Assembly: GCA_021234155.1 (NCBI GenBank)
Contig: JAJEKV010000030.1
Span: 4,760,050 to 4,824,049, forward strand
Source of the DNA: Isoetes taiwanensis
Taxonomy: Eukaryota > Streptophyta > Lycopodiopsida > Isoetales > Isoetaceae
Reading direction: 5' to 3'
DNA: 64,000 nt
Every line of letters begins with the position of its first letter. The first letter of the stretch is position 1. Below, one piece after another: positions 36,415 through 52,266 of this stretch. A model generated the notes under the pieces. That model did no database searches. It was given only the letters and a program-made list of their open reading frames with translations, and was not told where the DNA came from. A program made the translations under genes and the position numbers.

Positions 36415-39400
36415 AGTCTTTTGTACTATAAGGGGTATGCAGTAGAATATACATACATTAGGAAGTATAAATTTTCCAAATTTCTATAAGATTTTTTAGA
36501 TTTACCAACATTCTAATAAAGGCTATTTAATATTCCTAAGAGATTGTATAAGATTCTAGGATTAAAGGATGTGGTCTTTTTACTGCCAATAATCGAGGGG
36601 AGCACATGAATTGAAAAGTTATTGGCAATATTGTCACCAAATCTCAAATTATTTTTAGTTGTACATATGAGGATCCTTATCTTCAATTGAATAAATTGGC
36701 TTTCAATTAAAATGATTTAAAATAATAATAGTCCATAATGCATTAGCATTCCACAGAGTGTGTGTGAGCTGCTTGCCAGCTGGAATGCATGCACTTCCTA
36801 TAACCCATTAGAAAAATAAGCACATGGATTTGAATCTATAGTTTCTATGTGAGGAGTTCATTATTTTATGAGCATGCAAATGCCATAAGACTTTGCTAGC
36901 CTGGTAAATTTGCTTGTGCAAAGAAAGAAAGAGAAGAGAGCTCTAAGCCTTGAAATTATCACGGACAATGTGATCGAAATTTTTGCATGAAATTTTTCAT
37001 AAAAGGTTTTTAAGTTAAAGTGAAAGTAGTGCATAAGCTACCTCTCTGTCAACTTGTCACGGGTCAAAATCCGCAGTCAATCTATTGCTTCCATTTCTAT
37101 ATCAAATCTCTAGTCAAACTCCACCCAAAGTTAGAGCCAAATAAGTCAAATATGCTGATCGATTTTGGTAGAGGACTTGTGAAAATTTGTTAGAGGTGCA
37201 TTAGACTCTACACATTTAATTTATACACATGATGCTATGGGTTTAGACTATCTTAGATTAATGCGTTCATATGTGAACCATATGTTTCTTCATACTCTAA
37301 GCCTAGAAATCGTAAACTGCCAAAAGATGCAACTAATATTATGCTTAGCTCTAAATTTGGCGGGGAGTAACATATCCAAATCTTATAAAACATGAAAATT
37401 AATAGACTACTTTGAGGCCATGTTTAAGCCTAAAACAAGTGCCCTAAATATTTTGAGACCTTTCTTGTCCTACTTTATTTATGTATGACCTAAAATAATG
37501 CTCACGCATTAAGACCTTCCTTTTAACCTCAATATGTCATTAGGAAGCGTCTCAACATTGTAATGTGAATTCTAAAACATATAAAAATAAAACCATGTAA
37601 AAAGATTCACTAACCCATTTAGGGGATGATAGAAGTCCCACTGATAGATTGCCCATTTAACGCTTTTCGTTCATATTTATTCATTTTCTAAAAGTAGTCA
37701 AAATTTCAAATAATAGATTAGACAACGAATCGAAATCACGTACATATGCCATGAATGGTGATGAGACATATGTAGGACGATGCCCTTAGAAAATATAACT
37801 TGTGCCTTTTTAAGGACACATAAAAAATGCAAGACACATTATAGCTTAAAAGATACATGGTAATTTATTACGTGCAATGTCATCATTTGTAATAAAGATA
37901 CCAAACAAACTATACACCTACATACTATAGAATAGTATGAGCTTCTTGCATCTTGACCAACAAAGGCGGAACTACCCACACAGAAATATTGGCCCAAAAA
38001 TTGCATGTCATTAAAATGCATTCATATTGGCATAAGTAGTGTGGTGGAACAACAACAAGCTTCTCACAGACCCATAAGTTTGCAAAGTCATTAGTTTGAA
38101 ATCTGCCACCATGTTTGGTAATAAAGATAGCAAACAAACTATTCACCTACATGCCTAAAACTCAAGAGATGTAGAAAGCTTGGGCTCTCCTACAGCAACA
38201 CCAGAGATTTCTAGCTTTCCAAGACAATGCATCACAGGTCTGACATTGACTAATGCATCCGCGAGCTGATAGCTTGGCTTGTCTGGCGAGGGCATGGCGG
38301 ATTTGAAGCCCACACTGCAATTATTTTGGTGAGAACAACCTCCGACCTAATGTGCAAAAGTAGATTCCTTCCACCTTAGTCGCTTCACCTATTCTTGCAA
38401 ATGGGTGGATCTTTGCACACCTAGAAAATACTTTTTTCCAGTTGGGTCTTGCAAAGTCTGTCCGCACCTGTAAAACTCTATTAACTTAGTTAAGTACATT
38501 TCCTGCACATGCAAACCTGTAACAAAAATACGGCCTTCGCGGGTGCTCCATATAGACCTAAAATCAGCTGACTTTAGAACTGGCTACTACTAAATGTGTT
38601 ACATATATGTAGATACTCTACTTGATCTTAAATTTGTGAATATAATATTACCTTGTTGGATCTCCATTCCCTTGTTAAGCAGCAGCACATCACTTTTATT
38701 CAATCGGCGTACCTTATCCAGTCATTGACATTATATAGTAAGGAAATAACCATGGATCGCGAGCATTGCTTGCTCTGAAAGAAAGTTTCTTATAAGTATA
38801 CCTTTGAATCGTTTTCATCTCCCTTGTCGATCTCCCGATATACGAATGTGAACATTGAATATTCATCACTTAGTGTGAGGTAATGGAAAATGGATCTTTG
38901 CCAAATATTAACTTTAAGACTCAATTCTTAAATGGATTAATCTTAAAAAAGGTCAAATATAGCTACATACCACTCAAATATGGTGAGATTGATGGACACT
39001 TGATGAATAAATACACCCACTTTAGTATTTATAGTCCGATGGTTTAGTCATCTGAAGAGAACATCGCCCGCGAATACCTTGCTGACACACATAGTAGTAA
39101 GTGCTTTCGATAGTTATAGAGACCAAGTTACGTTGTAGAACTTACGTGCCTTAATTATTTGCCGCAGTGTAATGTTGTGTCGCGAATCGGAGAAATACGG
39201 CTCCCAGTAAAGCAACATTGGCGCTGACCCGAGATAAATCCATGGTACATAGCGGATCACTGTTTTAGAAGGGAAGCGATTTGAACATTATATACGCAAA
39301 ATAAATGCTTGGAAGAAGCGATGTGGCACAATAAGCATCCATTAGCCCTATTCGACCCGATAGCAAAGTAAATAGGCCATGCAGCTGCGCTCGGTTGCAT

Positions 39401-39771
39401 CAAAACAAGCCATAATCTAAGTCAAAAAGGATTACCCGCGGATTACAAGGTTTTATACTAACGGACTTCTTCTTTGGCGATGGTAAAGCATGTACGTCAT
39501 CATCTGTCATCATCACGAGGAAGAAGCCATAGCCAAGCCGAGAATGAGATCAACAACTCTGGCTTGATCGAGAATGCAAGGAAATAGATATGCATACAAA
39601 AAGCTCCAAATCGAGGCCGAGAAAGCGATTATGTTTCCTGTATGAGCAGTGGGAAGATCAAACCCATCTAGCAACCAACAACATAAATGGGCACGGAAAA
39701 GCGTAAAAGCGCATGGCTAAGAATAGATGAAGAAAAATCTCTCTTCCTTAAATAGATCCGTGAGCATCATA
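36413..39771. other. Gene-poor stretch
   Basis: AT-rich, no recognised gene. A ~40-base segment (AATAAAGATA.CAAACAAACTA) is duplicated at about 37,893 and 38,120. On the minus strand near 38,160-38,260 a frame reads DALVNVRPVMHCLGKLEIS, then GVAVGEPKLSTSLEF and a stop; it looks protein-like but was not identified. Confidence 0.4.
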
Positions 39772-40215
39772 GCGTTCCTAGCAGGCAGCATAGCCAGTGG
39801 GCAAAACCCGTCACAGGCGTTTATGAGTAGTCACTTCTACCCATTTATCACGGTGTCACCGGGGCAGCTCCTGAGGCACATTCAAGAGTCAGAATACCGG
39901 CGATGCCATGGGCGGGTCTGATCTCTCCCACTAGAACTATGCTCATCCTGCGAGCACCCAGGCTATACCATGCCAATAATTGCAAGTCTTTGCAAATTAC
40001 CCATACATATAGAGCACCCCTTGGAGACTTCGAACTTCGAGACCTGCTCACGATACCAAGCTATGCGTTCCTAAGCGGCATGCCCTTAGCCAAGCGGGCA
40101 AAAGCCCAGTCTAAACGTTTATGAGTAGTCACTTCTACCCATTTATGGGGTGTCACCGGGAGGCAGCTCCGCAGGCACATTCAGGAATCGAATACTTTCG
40201 GCGGTCCTACCTGTG
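39772..40215 (+). repeat. ~295-bp-spaced duplication
   Basis: 39,772-39,920 and 40,066-40,215 share GTTTATGAGTAGTCACTTCT, ACCCATTTAT, GGTGTCACCGGG and GGCACATTCA in order. The copies differ by small indels near CG-containing sites. No coding role seen. Confidence 0.8.
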
Positions 40216-41379
40216 GGCGTTATAAAACACAACTCCCAGAGAAATTTTATAAGCGTTAGCATGCATATGTAAGCGGAAAAGCGAGGAGAGCGGGTGCGGG
40301 TAATGCGGTCACCTTAATGGACTTAGAACACTAAAGAAAGGAACTTATGTAGAGCGATTGGGGTAGAGGGATATTTCCACTGAACACGATGAAGGTGCAG
40401 GCGAATTCTCTTGAGAGCCATCGTGCAATGTCTAAGCGGGCTTGTGAAAAGAGCGCGAGATGGGCCAACCACGGCGGTGCGGAACTCTTCACTTTGAGGT
40501 GTGCTAATGCGGACTTATGTCGAGGAGGCTGACTATGCCAATGGCCATGCCAATGGGCATTTTGAACATCCTCGCCGACCCCAAAAGAAGCAATAGAGGC
40601 ACACACTTTTGCCTGCTTGAGAACAATGGCTCCATTCAGATTCAGTAAGAAAAGGATGAAAACCTAAACAATACAACACCAAGCACCTTGGTAGTGAAAC
40701 TTTCCATAGAACCAAAGTGCAAAAGCGACTCATCAATTTAAGGGTGGGAAGAAGTTATAAGAATCTAATGGTAGAAAAACAAAGGGAATTAGGGTCTGTA
40801 AGAGATAATGTCAGGAAGGCTTCGGCCTTCACTGCTGAAAAAGTCGCCATAGCTAACTACGATGTTAGAAAAGCGGGGTAGAAAACTTGCCACCTAACAG
40901 TATAATTAATGATGCTTTAATACTGCAGTGCCACACCCCTCACCCCATATTAAATGTAATGATTTCCTTACATTTCCTTGCACATCAATATTTAATGGCA
41001 TGCGTATAAAGTACTCATTCAGGGATGGGCCGGTCTACATAAAAGCCCCAAGGTGAATCCCTAGATCTAACGGGCCACATCAAAAGCCCCAAATAAAGAG
41101 AGCAGGGTTGTTGAAGGTATCACTTGTCCCGAGCGAATCCATCTTAGAGATGGGCCGGTAGAGATCAATCTATTAGCATTTCTTGCACCTTCCTTAACCT
41201 TAAAAATCCAAGGGCCCGCGATTTCTCCGCGTGCGTCCGATCGGATGGGGTGCATGCCCCATCCATGCCCCATGCATACCCCCATGAAATCAAGGGGCTA
41301 TTGTGGCATACACCTCGGGAAATGGGCCGAGCAGGATGAATCTCTACAAAGATTCACCCCCATAGGACATCAATAATTG
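40216..41379. other. Gene-poor stretch
   Basis: No recognised gene. GAAGGC-TTCG-GCCTTC at about 40,816-40,831 is a stable small hairpin. The segment 41,140-41,370 shares GAGATGG.C.GTAGAGATCAA and AATCTCTAC.AAGATT with 47,010-47,160, so both are probably ends of one repeat family. Confidence 0.4.
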
Positions 41380-41400
41380 TATATATATAATAGATAATAG

Positions 41401-41428
<28 letters not shown>
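41380..41428. repeat. (TA)-rich tract
   Basis: Interrupted TA repeat. The bases after it (TTTTTGTACTATGA) resemble those after the tract at 36,412 (TCTTTTGTACTATAA). Confidence 0.9.
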
Positions 41429-41431
<3 letters not shown>

Positions 41432-44400
41432 GATTTTTGTACTATGATAGGGTTAAACAAGGGAAAATAATAAAATCTCCTATATTTTGCCAAAATTATA
41501 AAATACCCTTAGGAAATGCCGAGGTTGCATTAGAATGATAATAACCTCTTTGTGATGGATCAAACATGAAGTGTTTTCCACAAAACATAAAAATACTTGG
41601 TGAGATCTTTGTCAAGCGATGAATCTCATCTAAGCAGTACGTTGGAATCTTTGGTCTGATTAGCTGAATATGAATTTTAAAAAAACAACTCAAGAACAAT
41701 AAATTTCTTTATGAGGAATTTACAATGAAGATCTTATAAGAGTTTTCTTTATCTATAATGGCAGTCCTATTAGGTAGAAGACAACTAGAAAAATAAAGGG
41801 AGTTCATTGTTATTTACACATAACCTATTTGCATGTGTATAAAGATGGGTTGTTGTTGTTTTGGCATATATATTCAATAGAAGGTCCTATGAGCTTAGCA
41901 TGCAATTTATTTCTTTGAATATTTTAGTTCTTTGAAATAAATTTACACTTACCTCTTAGTCCAGAAGCTAGTGTGTTGCTAGTAATTGGGACCCATTAAA
42001 TTTAGGTACTCACGACATGGTATTTTGTACACATTAAGGCAAATACATAGCGGAACAACTAGCGTCGTTATGGGTATATAACCTAAAGAAGAAATGCAAT
42101 TAGAATGCAAATTGGCATATATTTTAGGCGACCAACTCATACTTTTAGTTAAGGATTGTTTATTATCACTAGATTCAATGCGATGTTGCAATTTTAAACT
42201 TGTAACATGTAAATTGTTCTACTCTGATTACATGACTTGAATATATCAAATTTGAAAAGCAAGTGTAGTACTTAATTTGGTAAGTTAGGAGTAAAACACT
42301 GCCACTAGGCCAATAGTCGGTTACTGCAGCAAAAATTCCAACTTCTTTCAATAGTTAGAAGTAGATAAATTTTGCAAGCAAAGAAATAAGCACCTTAAAA
42401 GTTTATCTTTGTCCATTGTATGTTCATTTTGTGATCATTTTTGCCTTTACATCATTATGTCTATACGTACAAAATATTCCGGCAACTTTTGGAATCTGGC
42501 CAGTTTTCTCTACTTTTTATGTTGATAAATAGACAAAGCTTACTTAGCATCACTTTTATATACTTTGCATGGTAGTATTGGCCTGAATGCCAGTATAAAC
42601 TTCATCAGCAACCTTGTGAAATTTGCAAATCTGATCCAAGTGCGATGTTCTAAAAGAAAAGCGAATAATGGTAAAAGCTTAAACACATTACCACATCACG
42701 GTAGCTAAATAGCGCCTTAACAAAAAAATGTATAGGCTAGGAAAAACCACCATGATGCAGAAAATACCATAGGGAAGCCTTCGGATCATGAAACATAATG
42801 CCTAAAAATCTATTCACACATACAACATATGACATAGCAATTGTGCATGTGAAGTGTGTATAATACCATGAATCTAATTCACAGGCATAGAAAATGTTTG
42901 GGTTCATGTCTATTGCGGTGTCCATTGTTGTGCTTTCTATGAAATTCTGCGGAAATTCTTTTGCGCCTGCGTTAATTGCAAGCCTACAGTTGCAATGCTT
43001 CTTTACAAACCTTGGTGGTGAAAGTCGTAATGATGAGTGTCGAGAGATTAAGTAAACTTTCGTGAAATTCTTGACTTCTTTATAGAAAACTTGCTTTGAA
43101 AACTTATATTCACTTTTTTTTCTTTGAAAAGATCATCATTGTTAGTAGGCGGCCGCCTGATCATATGTTATCGATAGGCTCTCTTTTTATTAAATACCTC
43201 ACGGTCTATGAGTGTGATGTTTCATTTTGTGATTTCTTCACCATCAGTTTTTGTGAATGCTTGTTGCGGGATTGAACGGTGGACATGCGATGTGTTCACC
43301 AACTAGGAGCTTGTTGTTGTTCTCAATGGAAGGTTTTACATTCTTGTGAATTTGTGGCCAGTGAAATCAATCTGGCGAGGGCAACATTATATCCCTCTAG
43401 AGATGATGCATAAGCTGTATGGGGGAAAATTTGGATTCTGATCATAAATATAGGTGTACTTAATAAGATACATTGAGTTCTTTGAAAATTTATTTTCCCA
43501 ACGAAACTTCTTCACAGACTTATCTCTGCATGGTCAAACATTATTATTTGGACACCTGCATCCTCTGTAGCTACCAAGCGAGGAAGATTAGAAAGTCATT
43601 TAGAAGGAAGACAAAAGTGCAAGAAAAAGAATTTCACATTTTGCTCTATTAGCTTCGAGGAGTCAAAAGCAAGAGAGTTCTTGCATTATTCATTATAAGC
43701 TGATAATTCTTTGAATAGGTATTTTATTCTGAAGAAGAATTGTGAAGGGCCTTTGCATGAATTTAGTCTTGTGTGCATATAAGAATCTGAAAATACAGTG
43801 CTATCTAACGTATTCAATGTCTCCGGTAGTGAAAGCTTGAGCAGATGTAGAGAACATACCTCTACTTCTAACCGAGGAGCTTGGTAAAGGCGGATGCTTT
43901 GCGGCATAATTCCTAGATTGATGTTATTTGGAGTTTTAAAATGCTTTTATCTTTGCCTTTGAATCCACGACATCTCGGAATGTAGATATTTGAGATCTAA
44001 ATCCACATTTTTGCATACCATTGACCATCATTGGATTATCTTAGATACACATATCTTAGCGAATTGAATACGAAAAGCATACAAGTAAATTTTCCTTTTG
44101 CTTTTGAACAAATAAATTCATGTCCGCGAAATATATGCGGTATAATAGATACACGGAATATGTTAGATTACGTTTATTAGTCATTTGCTCTGTTTCCATG
44201 TATATCACATCACGGTCGATTGATCATATCTCTATAAGCCCAAAATCGGCACTTAGAGCAAAAATATCTTTGAAATAAAAAGCCTTATGGAGACCTCTGT
44301 TATAGAAACCATGGTGAGCGGCGAACCCGGCTACGCTACATCATCTCGACTCATCGGTTAGGGCGCCTTGTCCCGAAATGTCGGCCGGTTCACGGCCATA

Positions 44401-45015
44401 TCCCTCGTCATAAGCGACAAATAGGCGCGGGCAAGTATAGGCGGCAAATATCAAATCGATGCCGATGCATTAATGCTTGCTTTTACGTATTGAGGCGATG
44501 CGAAGATGCTTGCTTGTAGGGCACAGCGGATCTATCCAAGAGCGGCCTTTCATCTTAGTAGCCTTGGCGTGGTCATTCACACCCCGGAGGGCCAGAAGCT
44601 TAAGCTATAACAAAATAGAAAAAAGCATGACCATGCGGCCAGATCATGTCGGGTTGCGAAAATTTGTTGTGAGCCAGCCCGGCCCGGACAACCATGCAAT
44701 CGATCTTGGCATCTTAAGAAGGAAAATGAGCGGCCATTTGCAAAGTGATTCCCCAGGATCCATATTTGCCTTGAGCTACAAAATCGATTACCTAAACATC
44801 CAGCCATGCTTTGCCTCACGCCTTTGCATCACACCTCTGCTTAGGAGTTAGCCATTATGCTTGATAGGGAGAAGCGAGAAGAGTGAAGGCGAAAAAATAG
44901 GCACTACTGGCAGAAGTCTTTGCACTCCTCGAATCCTTCCAGCTAGATTTGCCCGGCCACTAACCTTTGGAGGCGAAAGAGGTCGTGAAGCCACCCACCT
45001 ATCGAGCCACCATAG
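41429..45015. other. Gene-poor stretch
   Basis: AT-rich up to about 44,300, then noisier and GC-richer. The 124-codon open frame at 44,477-44,851 (plus) has no family signature. Nothing else is supported. Confidence 0.4.
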
Positions 45016-45142
45016 CAAAGCCTCCTAAGTTTCCCAAGTATTGTGATATATTCCGATTATCACGTCTTCAAAATGTATGTAAAACCTCTAAAGTTTCCCA
45101 AAAGTATTGTGATGTATTTCTAGTATTTGTCTTCAAAATGTT
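45016..45142 (+). repeat. 65-bp tandem duplication
   Basis: Two adjacent copies share AGTTTCCCAA, GTATTGTGAT and GTCTTCAAAATGT in order. Confidence 0.75.
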
Positions 45143-47210
45143 CACATCTGAAGGGTATTAATGATTACTTGTGAGGCACCAAATATACTTCTAAGCGCAT
45201 TAAATTTGCGGAAGCATCCAACACAAATATCTTCGGTCTGGGATACACAATATGTACACAACATGCACTCTTCTTCGAGCCTTTGGTGGTTTGTAATGAT
45301 TGATGATTTAGCTTATCACGGTGGCAATGAGAACATTACACCCGATACATTTCCAATGCGTAAAAAGCGCGCACATGAAGTAGATTCTCACCAATGGACA
45401 CATTACGGCCAAAAACGCACTAAATGAAGTTCAAATTTGTGAGAATAGCGCATTTCCTTTTTGTATGTATTAACATTTAAAATAAGCTACATAGCAAAAA
45501 TTTCAGCGTATTACATCTCTTCATGCTAATGCAATCATTACTTCGTTCAGTTACGTATTGCTCTTGGTGTATAATGTTATCCTCACGCCAAACATCCACA
45601 AACAACAGTTAAATGAATCTGTAAAATCTATATTAGTTCAATCAACAAAACTATGGTTACAAAATGAAGCTAAGCCAAATTGATCTTTAAAAACAGGTTT
45701 TTTGATCGAGGAAGAATTTAGCCTGGCTGCAAAATCGCTATTATGGCAATCCTTATTTGACCTCCAAAATAACTTGCAAAATCTATCAAAATAACTCACT
45801 TCAAGAGCTGCCACAAGATGCCCATGTCTTTGCCTTGAACCTCTCAAGCATATGCAAAAGCGATGAACCGATTCACATTTGCATTGAACCGCAGGTTTGT
45901 TAAGGTTAAGAACAAAGAAGCAAATGTTAGAAGAAGCGGCTCCTAACTTGTCTTGATTTTGATATTCGCGAGGAGGACATTTGTCACCTTATGGCTCGAT
46001 GATAAATACATAGATTCACCGTGCATTATGGCCCATTGGTCCATATTGCGCACAAACTCATCGACCACCGACATATGTTACACTTGTAGCAAAGCTAGCT
46101 AAAGTGTAAGTTTCCTAGAATATTGAGATGGACATGATGAGTTACATTTGGAAGAGCACATATCCAGTAACATAAACAAGAGACTCAAGCGGCGTATCGG
46201 CATACCCTGTGACCTCCACATTAGAATCTTTAGGATGGTCAATGTCCATGTTACATTTCTTATAAATCATACAGCGCAAAGGGAAAAAAAAGTAGATCCC
46301 AGCTTTGAAGTTTAAGCCAAATCATGCAAAGAATTAAAATCCGGTAAATTTGTAGTTCGTATAATGGAGAATCTTGACACGAAGAAAGGAAGCTCGAGCA
46401 ACCATGCTAACAATGCGCTGCCTTGCTTCCAGCATTACAATCTTTGCTCACTCGGCACCGAGACTCTCGAGATTGCACCTCAACTACTTGACCATGAAGA
46501 AATTGCGGAGACAACAACTACGAGATTAAGCGGTAACACCAACGATAAATTTGGAAACGAGTATGCATACTTTTGATCTTGAGGGTTTGGGTGACTGCTT
46601 TGGAGATACAACTCATGGGACACCGGATAATAAAGCACCAAATTAGTTACCTTTATACATATCGAATATCCCTCCTCTCTTCTAGAAAATACAAATGCTG
46701 TTTTCATGCGACATAGATGCCATCCCTTTTCAGATTCTCAAAAGCCAAATTCTAGCAAATCGAAAGCTCCCTGAGATCTCTACAGAGCAAGGATCTCTAC
46801 GAAATTTACGACGCGACATGAAACTGCGGTATTCATCGAGGTTGGTGGAAACCTAGGCCATACCCACAATCCCATCGCCATTCCAAAACTCGGTACCACC
46901 GAATGCAGGCTGGGGCGGATGCAGGCCGGGCGGCGAGGGGATATTTGGGGGTTTCAGCGTCTGGACCAGTGATGGAGAAATCCAGTGGGGCTTTTGTTGT
47001 CAGGCGTTCATCTCGAGAGATGGACAGTAGAGATCAACATTACCAACATTTTGGTACACCAACAGAAGGGTGCGGGGAGTTACGAGGGTGGCAGATGCGG
47101 ACTGAATCCATCTCAAAGATTGGTGGCGAGGATTAATCTCTACCAAGATTTTGTGGCATAATCTCTACACCATTTAAGACTCTGCATCGTTTGTGGCACC
47201 CAATATGGTG
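45143..47210. other. Gene-poor stretch
   Basis: A 70-codon frame at 46,364-46,576 (plus) begins MENLDTKKGSSSNHANNAL and is acidic and Thr-rich; no family recognised. From about 46,900 the sequence is GC-richer and shares a module with 41,140-41,370. Confidence 0.35.
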
Positions 47211-47235
47211 TATATATATAAGGATATATATATAC

Positions 47236-48496
47236 AAAGAAGAATTAATAGATCCTCACGGTAGCATTGTTCAGTTTAGCATGTTCTTACGATGTAGGCC
47301 CTATAGTGCTCTAGATAACCAGCGATTCTCGCTGAGATTCTCTTGGATTCTCCTAGATTCTCTTAGAATTTTCTATTTTGATTGATTGCTTACCCATGAG
47401 CATTTTAAAACCTTCTAAAATTATCTATTTTGGATCATATGCAACATTTTAAAACGATTTTTTCTATTTTTAGGCCAAAACTTTACCTTGGGCATCTAGA
47501 ATATTTTTTTTTCAAGATTTATATTGTACACCTTTATTATGAAGCATTTAGACATTCTATTGTCGCTCTTTGCAAAATCTTAAAACCATGAGCATTTAAA
47601 ACCTTCTAAAATAATCTATTTTGGATGCATGCAGCATTTTAAAAACATTTTCTATTTTAGACTAAAAGCTTGCCTTGAGCATCTAGAATATTTTTTTTTT
47701 TTTTCAAGATTTATATTGTACACCTTTATTATGAAACATTTTAGAACATTCTATTGTCGTTTTGCAAAATCTTAAAAACTCTAAGATTCATCAAGATTTT
47801 TTTTTTACATTCTCTTAGATATTATGAAGATTCTTAGATTCAATTAGATTTTAAGAGATTAGTTAGACTTGTATATTTTCCTAGATTCTCTTACAACTTA
47901 TGAGATTTCATATATTCCTTTTAATTCCTTACGGATTCCCTTACATTCTAAGAATTTCTAGAACCTTTTGGGAACTTTGGAACATTTTGAAAGTTCAAAA
48001 CATCCTAGAATATTATAGTCTATTTTATCTTAATTAAAACATTTACCCTTAAGTATATTTGAAACATAATTTTTTCATAGAATTAATGCTTGGTCTAAGT
48101 GGTTGGGAATTGAAGGTTTGGGGTTGAGGACCGGGGTTGAATCACCCCAATAACTATATAAAATATTAAAAGCCTTTCCTTAGGAGCGACATTCAAAATA
48201 TGAGCCTTAGGATCTTAAGCTTCGATCAACGATCAAGATCTCATCATATAAAAGCAATATGAGCCGTGGGATCTATTACATATAATTCCCAAAGCCATTG
48301 GGCCGTGGATGTGTCCCCAGCCATGTGAGCCGTCGGGATCTCCGGACCCGTGACCCGAATCCGAATCAGCGGACGTGGGCATTTTATATTATGTAAACTC
48401 GGGCCATGGGGCGTGAGATCGTCCCAAATCCACGTGAGCGTCCGGATCTGACGGTTGATCGGATAAAGCGACAAACATAAAGAACATATATAAGAT

Positions 48497-48498
<2 letters not shown>
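47236..48498 (+). mobile_element. (TA)n-bounded repeat, copy 1 (left arm of palindrome)
   Basis: It starts near TTTAGCATGTTCTTACG and ends GACAAACATAAAGAACATAT against a TA tract. The middle is built from degenerate ~10-bp units such as CTAGATTCTC. A ~185-bp segment is duplicated inside it (about 47,404 and 47,587). A tRNA-like pair of boxes follows at 48,090-48,145. The outer ends (ATGTTCTTACG versus CATAAAGAACAT) read as short imperfect inverted repeats. No open frame. Confidence 0.7.

Positions 48499-48548
<50 letters not shown>
48499..48548. repeat. (TA)n at the palindrome centre
   Basis: Fifty bases of TA separate two inverted copies of the same repeat. Confidence 0.95.
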
Positions 48549-51529
<2,981 letters not shown>

Positions 51530-51550
51530 ATATATATATATATCGGAATG

Positions 51551-51595
<45 letters not shown>

Positions 51596-51606
51596 TATAT
51601 ATATAT

Positions 51607-51644
<38 letters not shown>
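51530..51644. repeat. (TA)-rich tract with interruptions
   Basis: TA repeats broken by short GC-containing words (51,544-51,553 and others). It separates copy 3 from a further 5' fragment. Confidence 0.9.
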
Positions 51645-51645
<1 letters not shown>

Positions 51646-51800
51646 GGTAATGTAGATCCTACGATTGCATGTTAGAGTTTTAGCATGTTCCTCGTGCATG
51701 TTTCTTTACATTCTATAACTTTTTAGAACATTAAGACTTTCAATATATTCTACAGAACTTTAAGGAGGTATTTCCTAGATTTCATACATTCCCAACAAAG
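51645..51800 (+). mobile_element. (TA)n-bounded repeat, copy 4 (5' fragment)
   Basis: It repeats the copy 3 start (GATTGCATGTTAGAG, TTTTAGCATGTTCCT) and the first part of the core, then stops. Confidence 0.6.
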
Positions 51801-52169
51801 GTTGCATATTAGCGGGGCAAATCATTGAAGCTTGAGAACCAAAGGAATATTCCTCAAAGATTCTTTTTAAAAGAGCTAAATGAGAGTAAAAATTTATTTT
51901 GGTCATAGGTACATTTTATTTAGTCACTCATTTTTGTGCAAAGAAAATTGACTATGTCAAAATTGACACTTTTTCTTCTTTGGTTAAATTTTGAAGTGTG
52001 TTTTAAGAAAACCACTAATTTAGTGTATATCCTACACAATATTTTGTTGGCTGGGATTATATTCAGAATTGATACTTTTAGATTACAATGAATCATTTTT
52101 TAATGATATAATATTTTAAGTACCCAAAATTATGTATCACAGAATCGTTTTTGTATTAGAGGGATAGCG
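51801..52169. other. AT-rich spacer
   Basis: No feature recognised. Confidence 0.4.
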
Positions 52170-52266
52170 AAATGTATTCAGGAATACATTTTTGTTTTCT
52201 TAATTAAAGTGTATTCGATCGCTTAGTTTTGCTTTCGAAATCAAAGTGTATTCAGGAATACACTTT
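52170..52266. repeat. Paired palindromes of the GTGTATTC type
   Basis: 52,170-52,191: arms AAATGTATTC / GAATACATTT. 52,243-52,266: arms AAAGTGTATTC / GAATACACTTT. Both have a two-base AG centre. The extra G in one left arm is matched by an extra C in its right arm. Confidence 0.85.

Noticed and set aside
40810-40835. GAAGGC-TTCG-GCCTTC hairpin as a transcription terminator
   Set aside because: No T-run follows, and intrinsic terminators of that type are not expected in plant nuclear DNA.
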